A DNA stretch of 64,000 bases from Microvirga mediterraneensis (lineage in GTDB: Bacteria > Pseudomonadota > Alphaproteobacteria > Rhizobiales > Beijerinckiaceae): contig NZ_JACDXJ010000001.1 of NCBI RefSeq assembly GCF_013520865.1, positions 1,116,001 through 1,180,000 of the forward strand. Direction: 5' to 3'. Every line of letters starts with the position of its first letter. Position 1 is the stretch's first letter. The translations under genes were made by a program, and so were the position numbers. The notes under the pieces were generated by a model that did not search any database, was not told where the DNA came from, and was given only the letters and a program-made list of their open reading frames with translations. Shown here in pieces: positions 8,805 through 16,378 of this stretch.

Positions 8805-10436
8805 ATGACGGTCAAGCTTGATGGCGCCACTCTCGGCATTCAGGACGTGGTGCGCGTCGCGCGCCCCGATGCTGAAGGGACATTCGCCGCGGCCGCCCTG
8901 GCGCCGGAAGCGCGTGAGCGCATCGCCGCCACGCGGGACTATATCGACCGCACCTGGATGCATGACGACGCGCCGCTCATGTATGCCTTCAATACCGGCG
9001 TCGGCCTGTTCAAGGACCAGCGCGTCCTCATCAGCGACATGGCGGCCTACCAGCGGAAAACCGTCTATGCCCACGCCACCGGAGTGGGCGAGCCGTTCTC
9101 CGAGGACGTGACCCGCGCCATGATGCTCCTGCGCGCCAATGCCTTCGCGTCGAACTATTCGGGCCCCCGCGTCGAGCTGGTGGAGCGCCTCATCGCCTTC
9201 CTCAATGCGGGCCTGCATCCGGTCATTCCGCAGAAGGGTTCCGTGGGAGCCTCGGGCGACCTTGCGCCGCTTGCCCATATGGCCGGGGCGGTCTGCGGTT
9301 TCGAGGAGGCCGAGATGGTCTATCGCGGCCGCCGGATGCCGGCGCGCGAGGCCATCAGGGAGGCCGGCTTCGATCCCGATTTCGAGCTCGGCGCGAAGGA
9401 TGCCTCCGCGCTCATCAACGGTTCGACCACGTCCCTCGCCCTCGGGGCTCTCGCCACGCACGATGCGCGGCGTCTGCTCAAGCAGGCCGACATCGCCATG
9501 TGCCTGTCGCTGGAAGCCATGCGCGGCGAGCTCGCGGCCTTCGATCCGCGCGTGCACAAGGCGCGGCCGCATCCGGGCCAGGCGCGCACGGCGCGCAACC
9601 TGCTGCGCATTCTCGAGGGCACGAAGCGCTGCTCGCAGGATGCGCGCGACATCGTCTTCCCCGACGAGCCGCGCCAGCCGGGAACGCCCGCTTCTCCCCG
9701 CGTGCAGGACGTCTATTCCCTGCGCTGCACGCCGCAGGTTCACGGACCTGCCGTCGAGGCGGTCGAGTATGTGGAGCGCATCATCGGCACGGAGATGAAC
9801 TCCGCCACCGACAACCCGCTGATCTTCGACGATGGCCAGAGCGGCTACGTGTCGATCTCCGGCGGCCATTTCCACGGGCAGTACATGGCGCAGGCCATGG
9901 ACTTTCTCGCCATCGCCATGGCGGATCTCGGGGCGATTTCTGAGCGCCGCCTCGCGCGCCTCATCGATCCCACCATGTCCTACGGGCTGCCTCGCAACCT
10001 GCTGGCCGGCAAGCGCGGCCTCAACACGGGCTTTGCCACGGTACAGTGCTCCATGTCGGCGCTGGTCATGGAGAACCGCGGGCTTGCGACGCCGGGATCC
10101 GTCGATTCCATTCCCGGTAAATCCAATGCCGAGGACCACGTTTCCAACTCCACCTGGTGCGGGCGCAAGGCCCGCATGGTGGTCGAGAACGTGGAGCAGA
10201 TCGTGGCCGGGGAATTGCTGATGGCCGCGCAGGCGCTCACCCTCGTGGAGCCGCTTGCCAAGGATCATCCGCTGGGCAAGGGCTCACGCGCCGCAATCGA
10301 CGCGATCCGCAACCTTATCCCGCCGGCGCTCGACGGCGACCGCTGGTACGCGGCGGAAATGCGGCAGGCTCTCGACCTCGTGCGCTCGGGTGCCGTGGTC
10401 GAGGCCGTCGAGAGCGCCATCGGCGAGCTGGAATGA
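8805..10436 (+). CDS. aromatic amino acid ammonia-lyase (HAL/PAL family)
   Basis: A 543-residue enzyme of the histidine/phenylalanine/tyrosine ammonia-lyase family. The Ala-Ser-Gly triad that cyclises to the MIO cofactor is at 149-151 (GSVGASGDLAPLAHMAG). The catalytic tyrosine loop is YAFNTGVG (residues 60-67), and the conserved QDVYSLRCTPQVHG and NSATDNPLIF segments follow. The family removes ammonia from His, Phe or Tyr to give urocanate, cinnamate or coumarate. No hutU, hutI or hutG lies nearby, so annotation as a hut-pathway HutH is not supported by context. The ATG at 8805 is chosen over a GTG at 8802 because of GAGG seven bases upstream. Confidence 0.88.
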   Translation: MTVKLDGATLGIQDVVRVARPDAEGTFAAAALAPEARERIAATRDYIDRTWMHDDAPLMYAFNTGVGLFKDQRVLISDMAAYQRKTVYAHATGVGEPFSEDVTRAMMLLRANAFASNYSGPRVELVERLIAFLNAGLHPVIPQKGSVGASGDLAPLAHMAGAVCGFEEAEMVYRGRRMPAREAIREAGFDPDFELGAKDASALINGSTTSLALGALATHDARRLLKQADIAMCLSLEAMRGELAAFDPRVHKARPHPGQARTARNLLRILEGTKRCSQDARDIVFPDEPRQPGTPASPRVQDVYSLRCTPQVHGPAVEAVEYVERIIGTEMNSATDNPLIFDDGQSGYVSISGGHFHGQYMAQAMDFLAIAMADLGAISERRLARLIDPTMSYGLPRNLLAGKRGLNTGFATVQCSMSALVMENRGLATPGSVDSIPGKSNAEDHVSNSTWCGRKARMVVENVEQIVAGELLMAAQALTLVEPLAKDHPLGKGSRAAIDAIRNLIPPALDGDRWYAAEMRQALDLVRSGAVVEAVESAIGELE

Positions 10437-10466
10437 AAAAGGGCCCGGTCATCCCGGGCCCTTTCT
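10436..10466. terminator. bidirectional terminator between convergent genes
   Basis: GGGCCCGG (10441-10448) and CCGGGCCC (10454-10461) enclose a TCATC loop. An A-run precedes and a T-rich run (TTTCTTTT) follows, so the structure can end transcripts from both the lyase gene and the convergent small-protein gene. Confidence 0.85.
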
Positions 10467-10481
10467 TTTGGCTAAGCTCGA

Positions 10482-10790
10482 TTAGCGGCAGCGGCGGATG
10501 TCGCGATACACCACGCGGCCGTTGGGACGCACCACGCGTTCGCGCACGATGCGGCAGCGTTCCACACGGCGGTTCCAGCCCGGCCGTACGCCGCAATCCC
10601 GCACGGTGCGATAGACCACGCTGCCGTTCGGGCGCACGGTCCGCACGCGCCGCGTCACGCAGGCGACATCGTCCACAAGGCTTGGCGCCTGCAGCTGCTC
10701 GGCGCCGAAGCGGGCCTGGGCTTCTTGCGGTGCGGCGAAGAAACCTGCGCCGAGGGCAAGGGCGAATGCGGGGAGAATGATGGCTCGCAT
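10482..10790 (-). CDS. small secreted protein with internal duplication
   Basis: A 102-residue protein with a good signal peptide (MRAIILPAFALALGAGFFAA, cleavage near AQA at residue 26). The mature part is very basic and holds two copies of an RxVRPNGxVVYRxxRxC unit (near residues 50-65 and 85-101). Each copy ends in a cysteine, and further cysteines stand at the start of each unit, so disulphide pairing in the periplasm is likely. I recognise no named family or function. It is convergent with the ammonia-lyase gene across a shared terminator. Confidence 0.7.
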   Translation of the reverse strand: MRAIILPAFALALGAGFFAAPQEAQARFGAEQLQAPSLVDDVACVTRRVRTVRPNGSVVYRTVRDCGVRPGWNRRVERCRIVRERVVRPNGRVVYRDIRRCR

Positions 10791-10843
10791 GGTCCATTCC
10801 TTATGTTGTGAGGAGGGGCTGACGACAACGGCATGTCTATGCC

Positions 10844-11386
10844 ATGGTTCCTGAAGATGGGATGAACTTCATGTTGCCACGGGTTGTGATTCGTCTCGTT
10901 CACGCCTCGGACGCCACCGAGCTGATCGCCGCCAATCTCGCCAGCATTGATCTGCACGAGCCCTGGGTCTCGCCCTTCCGCGACCATGCGAGCTTCCAGG
11001 GCTATCTCGCCCGCTGCGACGGCGACCGCTCCATCGGGTTCATCGCCCGTGAGCGGGAGACCGGCAGGATCGTCGGCATCGTCAACCTGAGCGAGATCGT
11101 GCGCGGCTTCTTCCAGAGCGCCTATATGGGCTATTACGGCATGGCCGGCATGGCCGGGCGCGGGCTGATGAGCGAAGCGGTGAGTCTCGTGGTATCGCAT
11201 GCCTTCGATGAACTCGGGCTGCACCGCATCGAGGCCAATATCCAGCCGGGCAACGAGCCGTCCCGCGCTCTGGTCAAGCGTCTCGGTTTCCGCCAGGAAG
11301 GCTACTCGCCGCGCTATCTCAAGATCGGCGGCGAATGGCGCGACCACGAGCGCTGGGCCGTGCTCGCGGAGGAATGGCGTAGATAA
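10844..11386 (+). CDS. GNAT family N-acetyltransferase (RimJ/RimL-like)
   Basis: A protein of up to 180 residues with the acetyl-CoA fold: IRLVHASDATELIAANLASI at the start, then GYYGMAGMAGRGLMSEAVSL (motif A, with the pyrophosphate loop) and LHRIEANIQPGNEPSRALVKRLGF (motif B), then an EGYSPRYLKIGGEWRDHERW tail. This pattern is typical of RimJ/RimL-type ribosomal-protein or small-amine acetyltransferases. The ATG at 10862 is an equally good start. The substrate is unknown. Confidence 0.85.
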   Translation: MVPEDGMNFMLPRVVIRLVHASDATELIAANLASIDLHEPWVSPFRDHASFQGYLARCDGDRSIGFIARERETGRIVGIVNLSEIVRGFFQSAYMGYYGMAGMAGRGLMSEAVSLVVSHAFDELGLHRIEANIQPGNEPSRALVKRLGFRQEGYSPRYLKIGGEWRDHERWAVLAEEWRR

Positions 11387-11431
11387 AGCATCGAGCGCAA
11401 AAGTGGGAACCGGTTTTGCGTGGAAAGATGC
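11387..11431. repeat. 45-base hairpin repeat, copy 1
   Basis: This copy shares AGCATCGAGCGCAAAAGTGG, then AACCGGTTTTGCGT and a closing GATGC, with copy 2 at 11441-11485. CGCAAAA and TTTTGCG can pair. It begins just after the acetyltransferase stop. Repeats of this kind are dispersed in Hyphomicrobiales genomes. Confidence 0.8.
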
Positions 11432-11440
11432 AAAGACCAG

Positions 11441-11485
11441 AGCATCGAGCGCAAAAGTGGAAACCGGTTTTGCGTAAAAAGATGC
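11441..11485. repeat. 45-base hairpin repeat, copy 2
   Basis: This is a near-identical direct copy of 11387-11431, starting 54 bases after it. Differences are limited to a few central and late positions (GTGGAAACC versus GTGGGAACC, and GTAAAAAG versus GTGGAAAG). Confidence 0.8.
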
Positions 11486-11500
11486 GGGAATTCGAAAAAT

Positions 11501-11542
11501 TGAAGCATCGGACCTGCGTTCGGATTTCCATCCGATGCTTCA
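11501..11542. repeat. 12-base perfect inverted repeat
   Basis: TGAAGCATCGGA (11501-11512) and TCCGATGCTTCA (11531-11542) pair perfectly around an 18-base loop. The GCATCG core echoes the ends of the two adjacent 45-base repeats. It sits between two convergent acetyltransferase genes and could also act as a transcription end, though no T-tract adjoins it. Confidence 0.7.
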
Positions 11543-11549
11543 AGGCGGT

Positions 11550-11993
11550 TCAGGCGACGGGCCCGAGCTTCTTCTGCAGGAAGAAGCGGCTGCTACCGAC
11601 GGGATAATCCTTCAACTCGCCGAAGACCTCGTATCCCAAGCGCCGATAGAGCGTGAGCGCCTTGGGATTGAGCGTGTCGATCCAGGCCGAATGACAGCCT
11701 TTGTTGCGCGCCTCTTCCTCGGCCATCGCGATCAGCCGCGTCGCAAGCCCCATGCCGCGGAAGGCCTCGGGTACGAAGAGAAGCTCGATGGCAAGCCAGC
11801 CGCCATTCATGCGGCCGCAGAGGCCCCCGACCGGCTCATCGCTGTCGGGATCGCAGATGGCGATGGAAAGATCCCGGCCGGATGGATGACCGGGGAAGAG
11901 AGTTTTGTTGAACCCCCGAACTCCCTGCAGAACGACGGGCTGGAGCGCGGAGGCATCGTCAACGAACGTGATCGTGGGCAACCGGGTCATCAT
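11550..11993 (-). CDS. GNAT family N-acetyltransferase
   Basis: A 147-residue protein with the core GNAT motif (IELLFVPEAFRGMGLATRLI, residues 70-89) and the following AEEEARNKGCHSAWIDTLNP and ALTLYRRLGYEVFGEL segments. These mark a single-domain acetyltransferase of unknown substrate. The start at 11993 is eight bases from the end of the upstream amidase gene, suggesting they are co-transcribed. A start at 12026 would overlap that gene. Confidence 0.85.
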   Translation of the reverse strand: MMTRLPTITFVDDASALQPVVLQGVRGFNKTLFPGHPSGRDLSIAICDPDSDEPVGGLCGRMNGGWLAIELLFVPEAFRGMGLATRLIAMAEEEARNKGCHSAWIDTLNPKALTLYRRLGYEVFGELKDYPVGSSRFFLQKKLGPVA

Positions 11994-12000
11994 AGGGCGC

Positions 12001-13239
12001 TCACGCCGAGATCCGTTTGACGGCATCGATCAGCACGCGCGCCGCCACGTCCGCATCCTCGACCGTGATCGATTCCGCCGGGTTGTGGCTGATGCCTCCC
12101 TTGCAGCGCACGAAGAGCATGGCCGAGGGGCAGAGATTGGCCATCGCGACCGCATCGTGGCCCGCGCCGGAGGACAGATGCAGCGGCTCGATGCCGAGGC
12201 TTCTCACGGCTCGTTCGAGCTGTGCGATCAAAGTCTTGTCCATCGGCGTGGCGGGGGATTCCATGAACGGCTCAATGGTGAAGTCCACATCGCGCCTCTG
12301 GGCGGCAGCCCGGCATTCGGTCACGATGTCCTCGACCATGGCTAGGCGCACCGCATCGTCCGGGGAGCGGGCATCGAGGGTGAAATCGACCCGCGCGGGA
12401 ATGACGTTGATCGCGCCGGGCTGCACCTGTGCCACGCCCACCGTCGCCACCGTGTCGGTGCGCGTGGAGCCTGCGCGCTCCACGATACCGATCATCTCGG
12501 CCACGGCCGCGAGCGCATCGCGGCGCATATTCATCGGCACGGTTCCCGCATGGCCCGCCTCGCCGATCACGTGGGCGCGGGCACGGGTGATGCCGTTGAT
12601 GGCGGACACGATGCCGACGGGCAGGTTCTTGGCCTCGAGCTGCGGGCCCTGCTCGATATGCACTTCGAGATAGCCGCGATAGCGCGCCGGGTCGCGCGCC
12701 AAGGAGGCGCCAGCATCCGGATCGCCGCCGAAGCGGATCAGCGCATCGCGCAACGTGGTTCCGTCCTGATCCCGGCCGTCGAGCCAGGCCGGATCGAAGC
12801 GGCCGGCCAGGGCCTGGGACGTGGAGAGATTCGTCGGGAAGCGCACGTTCTCCTCGTCGCCGAACGCCACGACCTCGATGGGGCAGGCGAGCTTGATGCC
12901 CTGCTGTTTCAGTGCCTCCACTACGGCGATACCGAGCACCACGCCGAGATTGCCGTCATAGCGGCCCGCATCGACGACGGAATCGATATGCGAGCCGATG
13001 AGGAGCGCGGGGGCATGCGGATCGGCGCCCTCGATGCGCCCGACGACGGAGCCGAGCGCGTCGATATGGGCGTTCAGCCCTGCCTGCCGCATCAGGCGCA
13101 GCGTGGCGTCGGCGGCTCTGCGATGGGCGTCGGAGAGATAGAGGCGGGTGATCCGGCCGGGTTCGTCCGTATACTGGGCCAGCTCCTCGATCATCGCCAT
13201 CACGCGGCGGCCGAGGGTGAGATCTGTCGCGTTCGTCAT
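12001..13239 (-). CDS. M20 family Zn-dependent amidase (allantoate/N-carbamoyl amino acid hydrolase type)
   Basis: A 412-residue cytosolic metalloenzyme of the AllC/HyuC group. Metal and catalytic segments are visible in order: GSHIDSVVDAGRYDGNLGV (His and Asp), FGDEENVRF (the Glu pair), YLEVHIEQGPQLE (His) and the late GAGHDAVAMANLCPSAMLFV with SHNPAE. The dimerisation domain lies between, from about 200 to 310. Members hydrolyse allantoate, ureidoglycine or N-carbamoyl-L-amino acids. The start at 13239 is used because the longer frame begins with MAGLVPAIRF, which comes from a repeat rather than protein. The precise substrate is not decided by context. Confidence 0.88.
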   Translation of the reverse strand: MTNATDLTLGRRVMAMIEELAQYTDEPGRITRLYLSDAHRRAADATLRLMRQAGLNAHIDALGSVVGRIEGADPHAPALLIGSHIDSVVDAGRYDGNLGVVLGIAVVEALKQQGIKLACPIEVVAFGDEENVRFPTNLSTSQALAGRFDPAWLDGRDQDGTTLRDALIRFGGDPDAGASLARDPARYRGYLEVHIEQGPQLEAKNLPVGIVSAINGITRARAHVIGEAGHAGTVPMNMRRDALAAVAEMIGIVERAGSTRTDTVATVGVAQVQPGAINVIPARVDFTLDARSPDDAVRLAMVEDIVTECRAAAQRRDVDFTIEPFMESPATPMDKTLIAQLERAVRSLGIEPLHLSSGAGHDAVAMANLCPSAMLFVRCKGGISHNPAESITVEDADVAARVLIDAVKRISA

Positions 13240-13304
13240 GGGACCGAGAGTTTCAGGAACGGGATCGCTTCGCAAGGGGGAAAGGCGCGGCGCTTCCCGA
13301 AAGC

Positions 13305-13336
13305 GGATGGCCGGCACAAGGCCGGCCATGACGTGG
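13305..13336. repeat. MAGLVPAI-type palindromic repeat, short form
   Basis: GGATGGCCGGCACAAGGCCGGCCATGACGTGG is an internally palindromic element closely matching the right part of the 8615-8730 element (ATGGCCGG against CCGGCCAT, ending ATGACGTGG). It lies between the amidase start and the reductase stop, in inverse orientation relative to the left end of the first element. Confidence 0.75.
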
Positions 13337-13354
13337 AGAGTTTGCGAAACGCCC

Positions 13355-14443
<1,089 letters not shown>

Positions 14444-14467
14444 CTAATCAATAGGGCAGGGTGACGG

Positions 14468-14809
14468 TCAGGCCCCGGTCGGCGCCAGGGTGACCTCCAG
14501 GCCGTCGAGTTCGGGGGTCCAGAGGATCTGGCAGGACAGGCGGGAATTGGGCCGCGTGATCACGGTGTCCAGCTGGTCCTCCTCCTCTTCCGTCGGAGGA
14601 TAGAGCTTGTCCAGCCATTCCTCGGCGACGAAGACGTGGCAGGTCGCGCATTCGCAGGCGCCGCCGCACAGGCCCTCGATGGGCAGGCCCCAGTCGCGGA
14701 TGATCTCCATCACCCGCCAGCCCTCGATGGCCTCGAGGGTGTGGCGCTGGCCGGCCCGGTCGGTCACATGGATGACGCCCATGAAGCGGGAAATCCTTAT
14801 GTCGTGCAT
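14468..14809 (-). CDS. 2Fe-2S ferredoxin, adrenodoxin-type
   Basis: A 113-residue electron carrier. The cluster ligands fit C-x5-C-x2-C (Cys48, 54, 57 in LCGGACECATCHVF) plus Cys93 (RLSCQIL). EEWLDKLYPPTEEEEDQLD between them is the acidic partner-binding stretch of adrenodoxin/FdxB-type ferredoxins. An additional Cys52 lies inside the loop. A later start at 14782 (MGVIHVTDR) would give 104 residues, nearer the family norm. It is 69 bases upstream of the reductase gene, consistent with a two-gene electron-transfer unit. Confidence 0.9.
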   Translation of the reverse strand: MHDIRISRFMGVIHVTDRAGQRHTLEAIEGWRVMEIIRDWGLPIEGLCGGACECATCHVFVAEEWLDKLYPPTEEEEDQLDTVITRPNSRLSCQILWTPELDGLEVTLAPTGA

Positions 14810-14888
14810 TCTGGGGTGAGGCGCGGAGGGGTTGCGCCGGAGGGGCTGATATCGTCCTTTCGGCCCGGTCCGTCAACGGTTTAGGGCA

Positions 14889-15605
14889 CTAAACCCCGAG
14901 GGTTTCCGCCCGCAGCGCCGTGTCGGCCATCAGCTCGGCCATGGTGCCCTGGAAGCGGATCTCGCCCCGCTCGATGACGCAGGCCCGGTCGCTGATGCCG
15001 GACGCGAAGGCCCAGTTCTGCTCGGAGAGGAGCACGGCCACCCCTTCGGCCTTCATGGCCCGGATCGCCTCGGCCATCATCTGGACGATGACGGGGGCGA
15101 TGCCCTCGGACGGCTCGTCGAGCAGGATCGCGTCCGGGTTGCCCATGAGGGTCCGGGCGATGGAGAGCATCTGCTGCTCGCCCCCCGACATCTGGCTGCC
15201 CCGCCGCCCGCGCATCTCGGCCAGGTTGGGAAAGAGCCTGAACAGCCGCTCCGGCGTCCAGGGCTGGCGACCGTCCCCGGCCGGGCGGCGTCCCGTTTCC
15301 AGGTTCTCCTCGACGGTGAGGTCGGTGAAGATGCGCCGGTCTTCCGGCACGTAGCCGAGCCCCAGGCGGGCGATCCTGTAGGTGGGGAGCCTGCCCAGGG
15401 AATGCCCCTTGAAGGTGGCATGAGTGGCCGTGGCCGAGATCAGCCCCATGATGGCCTTCAGGGTCGTGGTCTTGCCGGCACCGTTGCGGCCGATCAGCGC
15501 CACCACCTCGCCCGGGTAGAGATGGAGCGACAGGCCGAACAGCACCTGCGCCCGGCCGTAGAAGGCATCGAGGTTCCGGATGTCGAGGAGCGCTTCGCGT
15601 CTCAT
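14889..15605 (-). CDS. livF: branched-chain amino acid type ABC transporter ATPase LivF
   Basis: A 238-residue ATPase: Walker A GRNGAGKTTTLK, LivF-type GLGYVPEDRRIFTDLTVEEN, signature MSGGEQQMLSIARTLM and Walker B AILLDEPSEGIAP. It pairs with LivG to power the LivHM permease. Its start overlaps the livG stop by four bases. Substrates of such transporters range from Leu/Ile/Val to amides and urea, so the liv name gives the family, not the substrate. Confidence 0.92.
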   Translation of the reverse strand: MRREALLDIRNLDAFYGRAQVLFGLSLHLYPGEVVALIGRNGAGKTTTLKAIMGLISATATHATFKGHSLGRLPTYRIARLGLGYVPEDRRIFTDLTVEENLETGRRPAGDGRQPWTPERLFRLFPNLAEMRGRRGSQMSGGEQQMLSIARTLMGNPDAILLDEPSEGIAPVIVQMMAEAIRAMKAEGVAVLLSEQNWAFASGISDRACVIERGEIRFQGTMAELMADTALRAETLGV

Positions 15606-16378
15606 GCAGGACCCGGTCCTTTCGGCCGCTCCAGGGCATGCTCGTCGCCGAGATAGGCGCGTCTCACCTGCGCGTCCCGACGGATCTCGTCGGGCGTCCC
15701 GGCGGCGATGATCTGGCCGCGCAGGAGCACGAGGACCCGGTCCGCATGGCCGAAGACCACGTCCATGTCGTGCTCGGTGAAGAGAACCCCGATCCGCCGC
15801 GAGGCCGCGATGGTGGCCGTGAGGTCCATCAGGTCGGCCCGCTCGCGGGGAGCCATCCCGGCCGTAGGCTCGTCCATGAGGAGGAGCTTGGGCTCCCCGG
15901 CGAGCGCGATGGCGAGTTCCACGCGCTTCACGTCGCCATAGGCGAGCGCCGAGCAGGGAATGTCCGCCGCCTCCGCCATGCCCACCTGGGCGAGCAGCTC
16001 GACCGCCTTCTCGCGATACCGTTCCCGGGCTGGAGCCCAGAGGCCGAGGCTTCGCCGATGGCAGCTGATCAGCGCCATCTGCACGTTCTCGGCGGCATTC
16101 ATCGAGGCGAAGGTCTGGGCCACCTGGAAGGTGCGTCCCACGCCGCGGCGAAACCGCTTCTGCGGTGCCGCGTGGGTGATCTCCTGTCCGTCGAGTCGGA
16201 CCTCGCCATGATCGGGCCGCAGCTGGCCGCCGACCATGTTGAACACGGTGGACTTGCCTGCGCCGTTGGGCCCGATGATGGCGAGCATCTCGCCTCGCTC
16301 GACGCTGAACGTGACGCTGCGGGCCGCCACCACGCCGCCGAAGGATTTCTGCAGGTCTTTCACGAAAAGAAGCGTCAT
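15602..16378 (-). CDS. livG: branched-chain amino acid type ABC transporter ATPase LivG
   Basis: A 258-residue ATPase: Walker A GPNGAGKSTVFN, RRGVGRTFQVAQTFASMNAA, signature SALAYGDVKRVELAIAL (a LivG-type variant of LSGG) and Walker B LLLMDEPTAGMAP. The C-terminal GTPDEIRRDAQVRRAYLGDE is typical of LivG. It overlaps the permease gene upstream and livF downstream by four bases each, so the three are coupled. Confidence 0.92.
   Translation of the reverse strand: MTLLFVKDLQKSFGGVVAARSVTFSVERGEMLAIIGPNGAGKSTVFNMVGGQLRPDHGEVRLDGQEITHAAPQKRFRRGVGRTFQVAQTFASMNAAENVQMALISCHRRSLGLWAPARERYREKAVELLAQVGMAEAADIPCSALAYGDVKRVELAIALAGEPKLLLMDEPTAGMAPRERADLMDLTATIAASRRIGVLFTEHDMDVVFGHADRVLVLLRGQIIAAGTPDEIRRDAQVRRAYLGDEHALERPKGPGPA

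Noticed and set aside
8556..10268. Minus-strand frame of 570 codons over the ammonia-lyase gene
   Set aside because: It is a shadow frame; its C-terminal part also reads through the palindromic repeat (VITGLVPVIP), a typical artefact.
11387..11542. Possible CRISPR array
   Set aside because: Only two repeat units with a 9-base spacer, both with internal hairpins and no cas genes.
13240..13329. Amidase extension starting MAGLVPAIRF
   Set aside because: The peptide is encoded by a dispersed palindromic repeat, not by conserved coding sequence.
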